From Alisma plantago-aquatica (Eukaryota > Streptophyta > Magnoliopsida > Alismatales > Alismataceae), in contig OY856412.1 in NCBI GenBank assembly GCA_963693085.1, positions 1,122,895,244 through 1,122,959,243 on the forward strand: DNA of 64,000 nt, written 5' to 3'. Positions 34,325-44,560 of this stretch are shown one piece after another. Both the position numbers and the translations under genes were made by a program. Position 1 is the stretch's first letter; each line of letters starts with the position of its first letter. The notes below the pieces were generated by a model. The model saw only the letters and a list, made by a program, of their open reading frames with translations. It ran no database searches and had not been told where the DNA came from.

Positions 34325-35460
34325 GGTGTTGTGGAATCTCAATCTCCTCAAGTAACACAAGGACCTTGTAGATCCAGTAGAACACGCCTTGAACCAAAAA
34401 GGTTTGGATACCTTGTGACTTAGGAAGGCGATGAGTTGATCATATATGAAGATCCAACTACGTATCTAGAGGCTATGGAGGGACCAGATTCTAAGAAATG
34501 GCTTGAAGCCATGAAATCCATGATGGAATATGTATTCCAACAAAGTATGGACTTTGGTGGAACCACCGGAAGGGGTAAAACCCATAGGGTGCAAGTGGGT
34601 CTTCAAGAAGAAGATCTACATGGATGGCAATGTGAAACTTATAAAGGCAGATTGGTTGCAAAGGGTTTTTGACAAGTTAAAGGTGTTGATTATGAAGAAA
34701 CTTTTTCTCCAGCTGCCATGATTAAGTCCATCAGGATCATGCTTGCTATTGCGGCTTACTATGACTATGAGATTTGGCAAATGGATGTTAAAACCACATT
34801 CCTTAGTGGGAATATAAATGAGGATGTGTACATGACACAACCTGAAGGTTTTGGAGATCCAACGAATACCAATAAAGTTTGTAAGCTACAAAGGTCAATC
34901 TATGGACTGAAGCAAGCGTCTCAGAGTTGGAATCTTCGATTTGATGAGGAAGTCAAAGTGTTTGGTTTTATTCAAAATGAAGATGAACCTTCTATGTACA
35001 AGAAGGTTAATGGGATCAGGACCACATTCCTCATATTTTATGTGGATGACATACTATTGATGGGAAATGATGTATCAGCCTTAGAGAAGGTAAAGACTTG
35101 GCTTGGGAATACTTTCTCAATGAAGGACTTAGGAGAAGCATCCTACATTCTAGGTATTCAGATCTATAGAGATAGATCTAAAAGGATTCTCGGACTAAGT
35201 CAAAGCACGTACATTGACAAAGTGTTGAAGCAGTTCAGCATGTAGAACTCAAAGAAAGGCAACATCCCCATGCTACATGGAGTCACCATCTCTAGAGATC
35301 AATGTCCCCAATCTTATGAAGAGAGGGAGTGTATGAATGGGATCCCATATGCATCAACCATCAAATCCATCATGTACGCTTTGTTGTGCACACACCCAAA
35401 TGTCTCATATGCCCTCAGCATGACGAGTAGGTACCAGTCAGATCCCAACGATGCTCACTG
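34325..35460 (+). pseudogene. Copia reverse transcriptase, copy 2
   Basis: Broken at the start (34436-34672 and 34530-34721 in different frames, both reading parts of KWVFKKK and YKGRLVAKGF), then one clean stretch 34718-35245. That stretch has WQMDVKTTFLSG (motif A Asp), KLQRSIYGLKQAS, and FYVDDILLMGND (motif C, both Asp). It ends with a TAG after QFSM, where copy 1 reads FSMENS. A further piece, 35270-35461, covers the connection towards RNase H. All catalytic residues I can locate are kept. Confidence 0.85.
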
Positions 35461-35488
35461 AACAACCGTAAAGAACATCCTCAAGTAC

Positions 35489-35970
35489 TTGCATAGGACT
35501 AAGGATCAGTTCCTTGTATACGATGGCGAGGAAGAACGGGTAGTAAAGGGTTACACTGATGCAAGCTTCCAAACTGACAAAGATGATTACAGATCGCAAT
35601 CAGGTTTTGTATTTTGCCTAAACAATGCAGTTGTGAGTTGGAAGAGTTCCATACAAGAAACAGTTGTCGATTCTACTATAGAGGTTGAGTATATCGCTGC
35701 TTCACAAGAAACAAAGGAAGTTGTGTGGATCAAGAAGTTCATGACTGAACTTGGTGTAGTTCCCAGTTGTCGTGATGCAATTGAGCTTTATTGTGACAAT
35801 AATGGAGCTATTTCTCAAGCTAAGGAGCCCAGATCACATCAGTGGTCCAAGCACATACTGTGGCGCTGCCATCTCATATGAGAGATCGTATAATGAGGAG
35901 ATGTGAAGATTTGCAAAGTACCAACTGAAGACAACATAGATGATCCCCTGACTAAGGCCCTTTCTCAGCA
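35489..35970 (+). pseudogene. Copia RNase H, copy 2
   Basis: The open stretch 35489-35881 begins within the connection domain and has GYTDASFQTD (first Asp), SWKSSIQETVVDST followed by IEVEYIAAS (the catalytic Glu kept, its neighbours changed from the TEAE of copy 1) and ELYCDNNGAISQAKEP. The pol end follows in broken frame as DPLTKALSQ and reaches about 35970, before the polypurine-like tract at 36027-36043 and LTR3. Confidence 0.83.
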
Positions 35971-36043
35971 GAAGCATGATGGGCATGCTAGGTGACAAGG
36001 ACTGAGGTTCCTAGGTGACTGTCTCTAAGTGCAAGTGGGAGTC

Positions 36044-38213
36044 TATTGGTATGTATGCCCATAGAGCAAGTCATGTGATGATTGTAATGGGATACTTTGT
36101 AAATGATTTGAATAATAATAAAGGCAGTTTCCGATCTATATGTTTTAACTGTTTTTGAGATGATAGTGTAACATGATAGATGTCTAAAGAATTGTTTTAC
36201 TCGATGATGTATGCTTTCAGATTGAGGACCTAAATGATGAAATCATACAGATGCTAAGAGTATACATTCTTGTTTAGTCCCTAGTCAGTTGTTATTGTGG
36301 AAATAACCATAGACATCAATAACACTAAAGACTAGATTGTGTGTTGGTTGATGACAGAATCTCATTAGTCATGATATAGTGATATCAAACCATGTACTAG
36401 GTACTTGTTGGAGAACATGTGTATCGAACAGACCCACCATGAGAGTGACACATGGAACCATGATTTGGTAGTCACAGTCAGCTCTCACAGTGATGGTGGT
36501 GAGTGTGATTCTTCGACCTAAAATCACTACACTCAATACATCATTGGGTACACTTTGACATCATCAAACGCAGTTCTGAAACATGGGTTGTTATAAAGGT
36601 AATGATTGGGTGACTTTGTCACATGGGGCTTTTTAGGGGTAAGTGATAGATATGGGATTTGTCCCTCCTAAGGGATTTTGATGTCCATGGCCACTTGATG
36701 AGTAGGATTGAGAAAGGCATGCACATGCATGTGTGAATCAATATGTGATATTGATGTCACACACATCTCACCCAGTCTACTTTGAGATCAAGAAAATGGA
36801 TGAACGTTGAAAGGATGAATGTACCATGCCTTGAGTTCATTCAACACATTAGTGACAAAGGAGTTATACATTCACTATAACACCATTCACGGATTGTAGG
36901 ATTGAAAGTTGTTATCCAACTTTCTATTTCACTTGGGTAGCACTGATGTGCGACTAGGCACCACTCTTTGCTTGTGAAGTCATAAGTGTTATGGACTTTC
37001 ACTACCAACGTGAAATGGACCTGCAGGGTCACACACAAAGGATTTAACCTGGAAGAGGAGTTTGTCCACAAACAATGTTTAGATTGATTACTAAATGAGT
37101 TTAGCAGTTCAATTAAACACTCAATCAATTGATAACTCAATATCATAGTGTTCAAGGTGTTCGACCAATTGATTAGAGTATCAGATTGATTAAAACTACA
37201 ATTGACTGATTTTGTACAGTCTGCACTCCCAACCGATCGACTCATGTAATGAACCGATCGGCTCAGGACAGGATGAACCAACGGGCTCAAGGGTTGAACT
37301 GATCGGCTCAACTGGTCCAAATGAGCAAGTTGGGAAAGTCAGGTTGGTGAGAAATTTCTTTTCATTTCACTTGTCCAATTTGATTGGAACAAGGATTGGT
37401 ATTTGGATCAATTCGAAACAAAAGAGGAAAAGTCAATCGGGAACTGATCAGGGCAGTAAACCGATCGTTTCAGAAGTGAAATGATCATCTCAGGTGCCCC
37501 AACATATCGGTTCAGGTGTGAACTGATCGGCTCAGGTCCCCAACCGATCGGTTTATGCTTGAAAGGATCGGTTCAGCTAGCACAATTGGTTGTTTTGTGG
37601 AAAATCTCAAACCCTGCTACTCCTGCTTTAATCCCGCATTGCCCGGGCTAGAGAACCATGTCCCATGACCCTCCTATATATAGAGGTATTGGTGACTTCT
37701 CAAAGTACAACTCAGAACACCAGTTGCTCAACAAAGTTGTCATTCTCTCTGGTTGTGGTAACCAGAAGAGCCCGAGCAAGTGCTACCCGATAAGGGAGGA
37801 AAAGCAAGGGAAAGACAACTACAGAAAAGTGACTGGTGGCAGGAGAGTGTTTTGGTGACTAGTACGCTGACAGGAGGGTGCGACTACTTCGGGTGTCTTA
37901 TTTGACAAGATGATCGGAGTTCCAGGTGATCCGTATGGACTACTGTAGAGGTGGGAGACTTCTGCTGCTCGGAGGATAGCTGTCAATCCTGACAATCCCG
38001 GTGAGACCAGGAGCTACATAGACACCATCTAAGACTGGAGGTGAAGACCGTGCAAGCCGTGAGGTAACATCACCGAGCAAGCCTCAGAACAAGGTATGTC
38101 TCTACAAACCATCCTTCCTAATGTATAGATGTTGAAACGATTCCTTTAGTCTGGGTTTGGGAGAGGAAAATGTTTGTTTCCGCTTCCTTCTCTATCTCTC
38201 CTATAACCCAATA
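36044..38213 (+). repeat. Copia LTR3
   Basis: A 2170-bp complete LTR with TATTGG...CCAATA ends, the intact site of element A at 36820-36824, the palindrome field at 37230-37575, and a TATA box at 37675-37683. The next base starts gypsy pol sequence on the other strand, so GCTCC (38214-38218) is the candidate target duplication of the tandem array. Confidence 0.9.
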
Positions 38214-38577
38214 GCTCCCATGTGGCTTCCACTAGGTTATGGTTCCTCCAAAAAACTTTCACTAATGGAATCTCCCAATTCTTGAGCTTTGTGATCCTCC
38301 GATCAACTATCTGAATAGGTCCTTCAACATAGGATACATCTGATCTGAGTTGTGCAAGTTCTGGGTCCACTATCTTCTCTGTACTAGGGTAACACTTCTT
38401 TAGCATCGATACATGAAACACATCATGTAGGTTAGCCAACTTGGATGGAAAATCCAACCTGTAGGCTACATGTCCAATCCTTTCAATGACAGGATATGGG
38501 CCCATAATCCTAGGAGTCAGTTTGCCTCTCTTCCCAAACCTCAACACTCCTTTCCATGGTGAAACTTTCAAATACAC
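38214..38577 (-). pseudogene. Gypsy integrase C-terminal region, end of pol
   Basis: The open stretch has WKGVLRFGKRGKLTPR, IGPYPVIERIGHVAYRL-like spacing (here MGPYPVIERI), and DVFHVSMLKKCYPS, the GPY/F module that follows the integrase core. Then comes VKVFWRNHNLVEATWE, which in this clade forms the end of a chromodomain-like tail. At 38214 the coding sequence is cut by copia LTR3; the remaining codons in this frame come from copia DNA. Confidence 0.83.
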
Positions 38578-38661
38578 TTCGTCAACAACCTAAAACTCAA
38601 GAGGTCTACGTCTCTTCTCAGTGTAACTCTTCTACCTGTCCTGTTCATCTTTCAACTATTC

Positions 38662-39348
38662 TCAGATCATTGTAATCTTTTCTATAGTCAAATCTACTAT
38701 CTCTGGTCCAAGAATCTCTTCTTCACCCACCTCATACCAACATATGGGTGATCTACACTTTCTACCATTCAGAGCTTCATATAGGACAGTACCAAGACTG
38801 GAATGGTGACTATTGTTGTATGCAAACTCTATAAGGCTCAAGTGTTCTTCCCAACTTCCACTGAAATGCAAGACACATGCTCTCGACATGTCCTTAAGAG
38901 TCTGAATGGTCCTCTCTGACTGACCTTCCGTATGCGGGTGAAAAGTTGTACTGAACCTCAACTTTGCACCCAAAGCATGATGCAACTGATTCCAAAACAT
39001 GGAGGTGAAGTTAGGATCTATATCTGATATAATTGAAATTGGGATACCATGCAGCCTGACTATCTCATCCACATATATCTTAGCCAATTTTGGGACATCA
39101 AAGGTTGACTTAATAGGAAGAAAGTGAGCAGACTTATTTAGTCTTTCCACAATCACCCATATCGAGTCACAACCCCTAGGTGTTCTGGGCAACCCTACCA
39201 CAAAATACATTATGATATGTTCCCACTTCCACTCTGGTATAGGATGAGATTCCAAGGTACCTGTAGGTTTCTGATTCTCAGCCTTAACCTGCTGACACAC
39301 ACTAAATCTAGCCACATTCTCAGCTACATCCTTCTTCATACCTGACCA
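38662..39348 (-). pseudogene. Gypsy integrase zinc domain (end) and catalytic core
   Basis: The frame opens with MKKDVAENVARFSVCQQVKA, the second half of the HHCC domain with its first Cys changed to Ser. In the core the first catalytic Asp appears lost (EHIIMYFVVGLPRTP has Tyr where the family has Asp). The second Asp (SIISDIDPNFTS) and the Glu (EGQSERTIQTL) remain. The end reads GRKCRSPICWYEVGEEE. Loss of the first Asp would by itself disable integration. Confidence 0.85.
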
Positions 39349-40137
39349 CTAGTACAACTCCTTGAGATTCATGTACATATTAGTGTTGCCTGGATGCATA
39401 GCGTACATCGATGCATGCACTTCCTCAAGAATCCTTTCTTTCAAATCATTGTCTCCAGGTACACACAACCTGTCATGATGATACAACAAACCATCATCTG
39501 AAAACCTGAACTCTGGTCTCTTTCCCTCTGTCATATCTTGCATGATCTGGTGTAACTCACTATCACTCTGTTGAAGTTCCTTGGTCTGATCATAAAAACA
39601 AGGCTTGACTTGCATTTGTGCAATCAAACCACTTTGCTTTGTCACCCTTAAATCTAAGTTCAACTTATGCATCTCTACTAGCAAGTCTCTCTGAAAGAAT
39701 GCCATAGAGAATACATCTACTATTGAACTTGAATTCCTATTGAGGGCATCTACTACCACATTCGCCTTACCAAGATGATAATCTATCATCACATCATAAT
39801 CCTTGATCAATTGTAACCATATCTGTTGTCTAAGATTCAGATCCTTCTGGGTGAAAATATATTTCAAACTCTTATGATCCCTAAACACCTGACATGCCTC
39901 ACCATAAAGATAGTGATGCCATGTATTAAGAGCATGAACTATAACATCTAACTCCAAATCATGTGTCGGGTAATTCTCCTCATTCTTCTTAAGCTGTCTA
40001 GATGCATAAGCTATTACTTTACCTTCCTGCATCAACACACAACCTAAGCCTCTCTTGGAAGCATCACCAAACCTTGTGTAACCTTTACCTATCTTGGGAA
40101 GGATCAACACTGGTGTTGTAGTCAACCTCTTCTTCAA
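39349..40137 (-). pseudogene. Gypsy RNase H and integrase zinc domain start
   Basis: 262 codons on the minus strand. [18 protein letters not shown] holds the first Asp of RNase H, followed by [20 protein letters not shown] and [17 protein letters not shown], as in other gypsy RNase H domains. The later half is the spacer to integrase, with [13 protein letters not shown] and HPGNTNMY, the start of the HHCC domain. A stop after LKEL separates it from the next stretch. Confidence 0.85.
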
Positions 40138-40304
40138 GATCTAAAAACTCTTCTCACAGTTGTCTGACCAGACAAATGGTGCATTCTTTCTCATTAAGCG
40201 TGTCAGAGGTGACGCTACAAGACTGAAGTTCTGGATGAACCTCCTATAGTAATTTCCAATCCTAAGAAGCTTATGATCTCAGTAGGAGTCTTAGGCTGCT
40301 CCCA

Positions 40305-41153
40305 CTATAGAAAAGACTCATCTTTCTTAGGTTCAACACTTACTCCATCTCCTGAGATGACATGTACAAGAAAAGACACCTCATCTAACCAAAAGTTACA
40401 TTTACTGAACTTAGCATATAACTGGTGTTGTCTCAACAACTCTAATGCTATCCTCAGATGCTGCTCATGTTGCTCATAATTTGTGGAGTATATCAAAATG
40501 TCATTTATGAAAACTAATATGAACTGATCCAAGAATGGCTTGAAAATCTAGTTCATCATATCCATGAAAGATGTTGGGGCATTGGTTAGTCCAAATGACA
40601 TGACCAAAAACTCATAATGCCCATATCTTGTTCTGAAAGCAGGATTAGGAATATATGAAGCCTTTATCCTCAACTGATGATACCCATATCTCAAGTCAAT
40701 CTTAGAAAAGATCGTCGCTCCACACAACTGATCAAACAAATCATATATCCTTGTAAACAGGTACATATTCTTGATGTTGATCTTATTCAACTGTCTATAG
40801 TCTATACATAACCTCATAGTACCATCCTTCTTCTTCACAAACAAGACTAGAGATCCCCATGGTGAAGAACTAGTTCAAATGAAACCCTTATCCAGTAATT
40901 CCTATAACTGTATTTTGAGTTCCTTCAACTCAATAGGTGCCATTCTATAGGCTGGTAGTGCTATAGGTTGACTACCTGGAAACACCTGAATCTCAAAGTC
41001 TATCTCTCTTTCAGGAGGTATACCTGGAAACTCATCTAGAAAAACATCTAGGAACTCACAGACTACTGGCACATCCGATAGACTGACTGTGATCTTCTCA
41101 GCTCTAGTATCTACTACATGTGCCAAAAACACCTCACAACCTCTCAGCAACAT
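40305..41153 (-). pseudogene. Gypsy reverse transcriptase
   Basis: Three open pieces. 41153-40902 is the lead-in (EFLDVFLDEFPGIPPE, IQVFPGSQPIALPAYRM). 40844-40548 has [33 protein letters not shown] with the motif A Asp, and [18 protein letters not shown]. 40532-40305 has LVFINDILIYS, where the first of the two motif C Asp residues is Asn. The change at the catalytic pair would be expected to abolish synthesis. The order and spacing match the family. Confidence 0.88.
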
Positions 41154-41159
41154 CTTATC

Positions 41160-41640
41160 AGCTACAATGGCTGATATGATACACGTAAGTAAAACTTTCC
41201 TGTCTCTAGTAAAGACACAAGAAAATCCACCTAGTTGAAAGACAACCTCCTTCTTCCAACATTCGAGCTAAACTCGATACGTCTCTAGGAAATCCATACC
41301 CAAGATAACTTGAAAAGAGTTGACATCTCGGGGTATAAGATTAACCATGATGGTGTAACCACCAAAGGTCAACAAACATCTGGGACAAAACTTTGTCAAC
41401 ACTATCGATTCACCTAACAGAACCCTCAACAAAAACTCAACTGGTAACTCCTGGGTTAACAGGTTAAGCTCACAAGCTAAAGAACTCTATATAAATGAGT
41501 GAGTAGCACCCGGATCTATCAAAACTATAACTAAAATTTTGTTAAAGAAAAGCATTTCTCCTGTAATTACTTGAGAAGAAACAATACCTTCTTGTGGTGT
41601 CAAAGAGAAGAAGTGTCTTGAAGCTCTTCCTCTCCCACGA
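41160..41640 (-). pseudogene. Gypsy protease region
   Basis: No long frame is left. At about 41495-41535 the minus strand reads VLIDPGATHSF-like sequence, the aspartic protease site D-S-G-A-T-H altered to D-P-G-A-T-H. It lies between the gag knuckle and RT, where the protease belongs. Confidence 0.65.
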
Positions 41641-41699
41641 TGTCCTCGTTGTCCTTCCCTAGCACGGGGTGTTGCACCACCTCAGGAACCTAAAGCTAC

Positions 41700-42869
41700 A
41701 GAGGAACTAGGTCCTCTAGCTAGAGCTTGTCTCGGGACATTCTGTTACTGTGACTAAGAACCCTATGGCGCCACATGCTGAAGCTGAGGACATTGCCTTC
41801 TAAAGTGTCCAACCTATCTGCAATTGTAACAACCCTGAACATCTGCACCCCAACACTGACCAGAGTGCGACTTCCCACAAATATCACACCTCAGTACCTC
41901 TCTCCTTGGAGGACCTATCACTGAAGATGATGATCCAGATGATCTTCCTCTCGGAATATTGCTCCATCTCCTTGGACTAGATCTTCCCCTACTCTGAGAA
42001 GATATCACATCTTCAGATCCTTGTTTACTGAAACAACCAAAACCACGCCCAAGCTTCGAAAATAACCCACTACCACATCATCGGTGACCACTACTAGGTT
42101 GTCCTCTGCCAAAGTCTATGAGTCTCTTTCTATTCTCATAATTCTTATCATCATTCACAGACTCCTCTACACATCTTATTGCCTCAAGAAATTCTCCGAA
42201 GTTCTCTCCGTCTCTTCGGCCAATTGCATCTATACTATGCCAAATTTTGGGCCTCAATCCTTCCTAGAATCTTCTACACTTTTCCACATCGTATGGGACG
42301 AGTTGTGGGTAGAAATTTGCCAACCTGGTTAAATATGCCTTGCACTCTCCCATCGACATATTCCCTTGTCTGATGTTCTGCATTTGTCTTATCTTCTCAC
42401 TCAGAAAGGTAGGTGGGTAGTATTTAAGATGTAATTCATCAATGAAATCCTTTCAAGTCAATATCGTGTTCCTCCTTTTATCTTCCACTCCATGCCACCA
42501 GAGCTCTGCTTCACCTTTTAGCATATAAACTACATGATTGATTTGTCTTTCCTCAAACAGTTCCATCTGACAAAACACCTTCTCTAACTATCTCATCCAT
42601 TCATATGTCCGTGCAGGGTCTATAGTTCCAACGAACTCAGTACCTCCAAGCTTCTTAACCAGCTCATAGGATCTCATAAGGTCTGTGCTGCTCGAGGTAG
42701 AAGCTCGCCTCTCCATCTTATACTTTTCCATGGTCTCAAGAAACATCATGTACATCCTTGATGCCTCATCCACATCATCTCCACCACCTGGACCCATCTC
42801 CTGAGGATCAGGTCCAATATGGCTCTTAGCTTGGTCCTCATGACCACGTCCTCTTCCTGCCATCAGCAA
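41700..42869 (-). pseudogene. Gypsy gag
   Basis: It starts at 42869 (MLMAGRGRGHEDQ), about 120 bp after the primer site. The first open stretch to 42588 has a conserved capsid-like lead (GTEFVGTIDPARTYEWM). The rest is frame-broken until 42008-41814, which carries CDICGKSHSGQC and then GCYNCR. A TAG replaces the residue after that R, and VGHFRRQC follows, so the C-x2-C-x4-H-x4-C knuckle is complete apart from an internal stop. Gag would package the element RNA. Confidence 0.82.
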
Positions 42870-42992
42870 TAGTATAACAAAACACTCCCTGTTAGAAAAT
42901 TGCAGTTAGATGGAAAACACCCAAGTCTTAATCCTATTGGTCTCTTATCATCCCCTAATCTTGACATAGAGTAACTACATACTCAAATCTTT

Positions 42993-43004
42993 GCTCTGAT
43001 ACCA
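42993..43004 (-). other. Primer-binding site of element G
   Basis: The minus strand reads TGGTATCAGAGC, seven bases from the LTR end at 43012. It is an exact match to the initiator tRNA-Met primer site. Confidence 0.9.
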
Positions 43005-43011
43005 AAAAACT

Positions 43012-44560
43012 TGTGACGCCCCGATCCCTATGCCATCTCTAATGACCCCGGAGACCGGGAAGTCACCCTCTGTAAATCACCCTTAACCTTTTCTTTACTT
43101 AGTTACTTAGAATTAACTTAAAGGAAAAACCTAATAGCATGAATAACATAAGATCATAATAAAACTGCGGAAGCAACTTACCATTAACCTTACTTGGAAG
43201 AAAAACAAACTTACACCACATATTACATTATTCATGCAGAAAGTAAAACATAACATATAACTGAAGTTTAAACTACATATTACATTACATTCTCTCACTA
43301 CCACACCACATGCCCAAGGACCGAGGGGAAAGGACTAAGAGACCTCTATCTAACTACGAACTACCTTCTAAGAGCTTGGGTGATACGATCCTTCATCTTC
43401 CTCATGCTGACGCTGACCTGAAAAATGTTTCAGTAGGTTGGTGAGCTACTAGCTGAGTGAATAGAATTTCACTCGACCATCATAGATAACGCATTTTATG
43501 TTTATTACTTAGAATAAAATACAAGATAATATTATATTGAGCAGATCTAAACAATATAATTTAAACAACAGGAGATGTCAACATTCATTAAGATAACAAC
43601 TGCTGCAAAGTTGTAGATACGATTAAATAATAGAGAATACTAAAATTTCATTGAAAGGACAACTGTTGTGAAACTAACTCAAATCTTTCTTAACTCTTTA
43701 ACTTATAAGAAACTCTATGAACATATATGAACATATTTTATCTTATGCCCTGATCATATGCAGTGTACTCTACATATGAAGACTCATAGCGAACTACGAT
43801 CCCACCGTACAAGACTTAGCCGACACCCTGGGATAGCTAACTCTGACTACTCTCCTGGTCTGAAATAGGGAAATTGGCTCTCTGGCCTCGACACTCCTAT
43901 TGTGCCATAAACTATACCCCTCCTATAACCTATGCATAAAGGTGGAGAGTCTAGCCAACTATTGGCCTTTTCTATACTCTAGTGCTACCAGGTCTTTTGG
44001 TTGATGTTAGACACGCTTTTATGTACTCTAGTCCAACAAGGACTTATGGTTGATGTTGGACACTACAAACTATAATTAAAGGGGACTTCCACTAGGGCTT
44101 CATCCCCCCATGCCACCTGATAGAACATTCTAACCCCCGTATATTGGACACTGCCAGGGTTAGGTCGTTTCACCCCTAAGGCGCAAACCTCACATTGGGG
44201 TTCTACGGTGTTAGGGCCCTTAAATCTATAATTTTATTATTTCCTAGAAAACTCTTACTATGTTGAACCTTTTTATTACTTAGACTCAACTCTGGTATTT
44301 CTATGTCATCTCATCTAGTTAATTTTAGTTCAAATCACAACATGAATATCATTCTAGACCTGACTGAGCAGTATACTCAAAAACATTGTAATTTACTGAG
44401 TAATCTGTATACCATGCATGCAGACAGATTGAAATTTCTTAAATAAACTAAAATCATATCAACATGGCTCATATATGCCGGAATTATACAATTCATCATC
44501 ATAAAACACTAACAAGAGTTAATTACTCGATATATTAGAAATCATCAGTAGCACTTGTAA
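43012..44560 (-). repeat. 5' LTR of element G, part next to the primer site
   Basis: Ends ...gatcggggcgtcaca on the minus strand. Stretches at 43740-43860 and 44150-44260 are reverse-complement homologues of 47570-47710 and 47285-47400 in the LARD LTR. The LARD is inserted after TGTAA at 44556-44560. Confidence 0.85.

Larger units (their letters stand above)
20471..38213 (+). mobile_element. Tandem copia retrotransposon: three LTRs and two internal regions
   Basis: The order is LTR1 (20471-21880, its first part displaced by element A), internal 1 (21881-26696), LTR2 (26697-28848), internal 2 (28849-36043, with a LINE inside), LTR3 (36044-38213). Each internal region starts with a primer site one base after the LTR and ends with aagtgcaagtgggagtc. 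Both encode gag-protease-integrase-RT-RNase H in copia order, all broken. LTR2 is shared by the two copies, which is expected from unequal recombination between LTRs. Immediately right of LTR3, pol of gypsy element G resumes in mid-codon sequence, so the array sits inside G. Confidence 0.87.
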
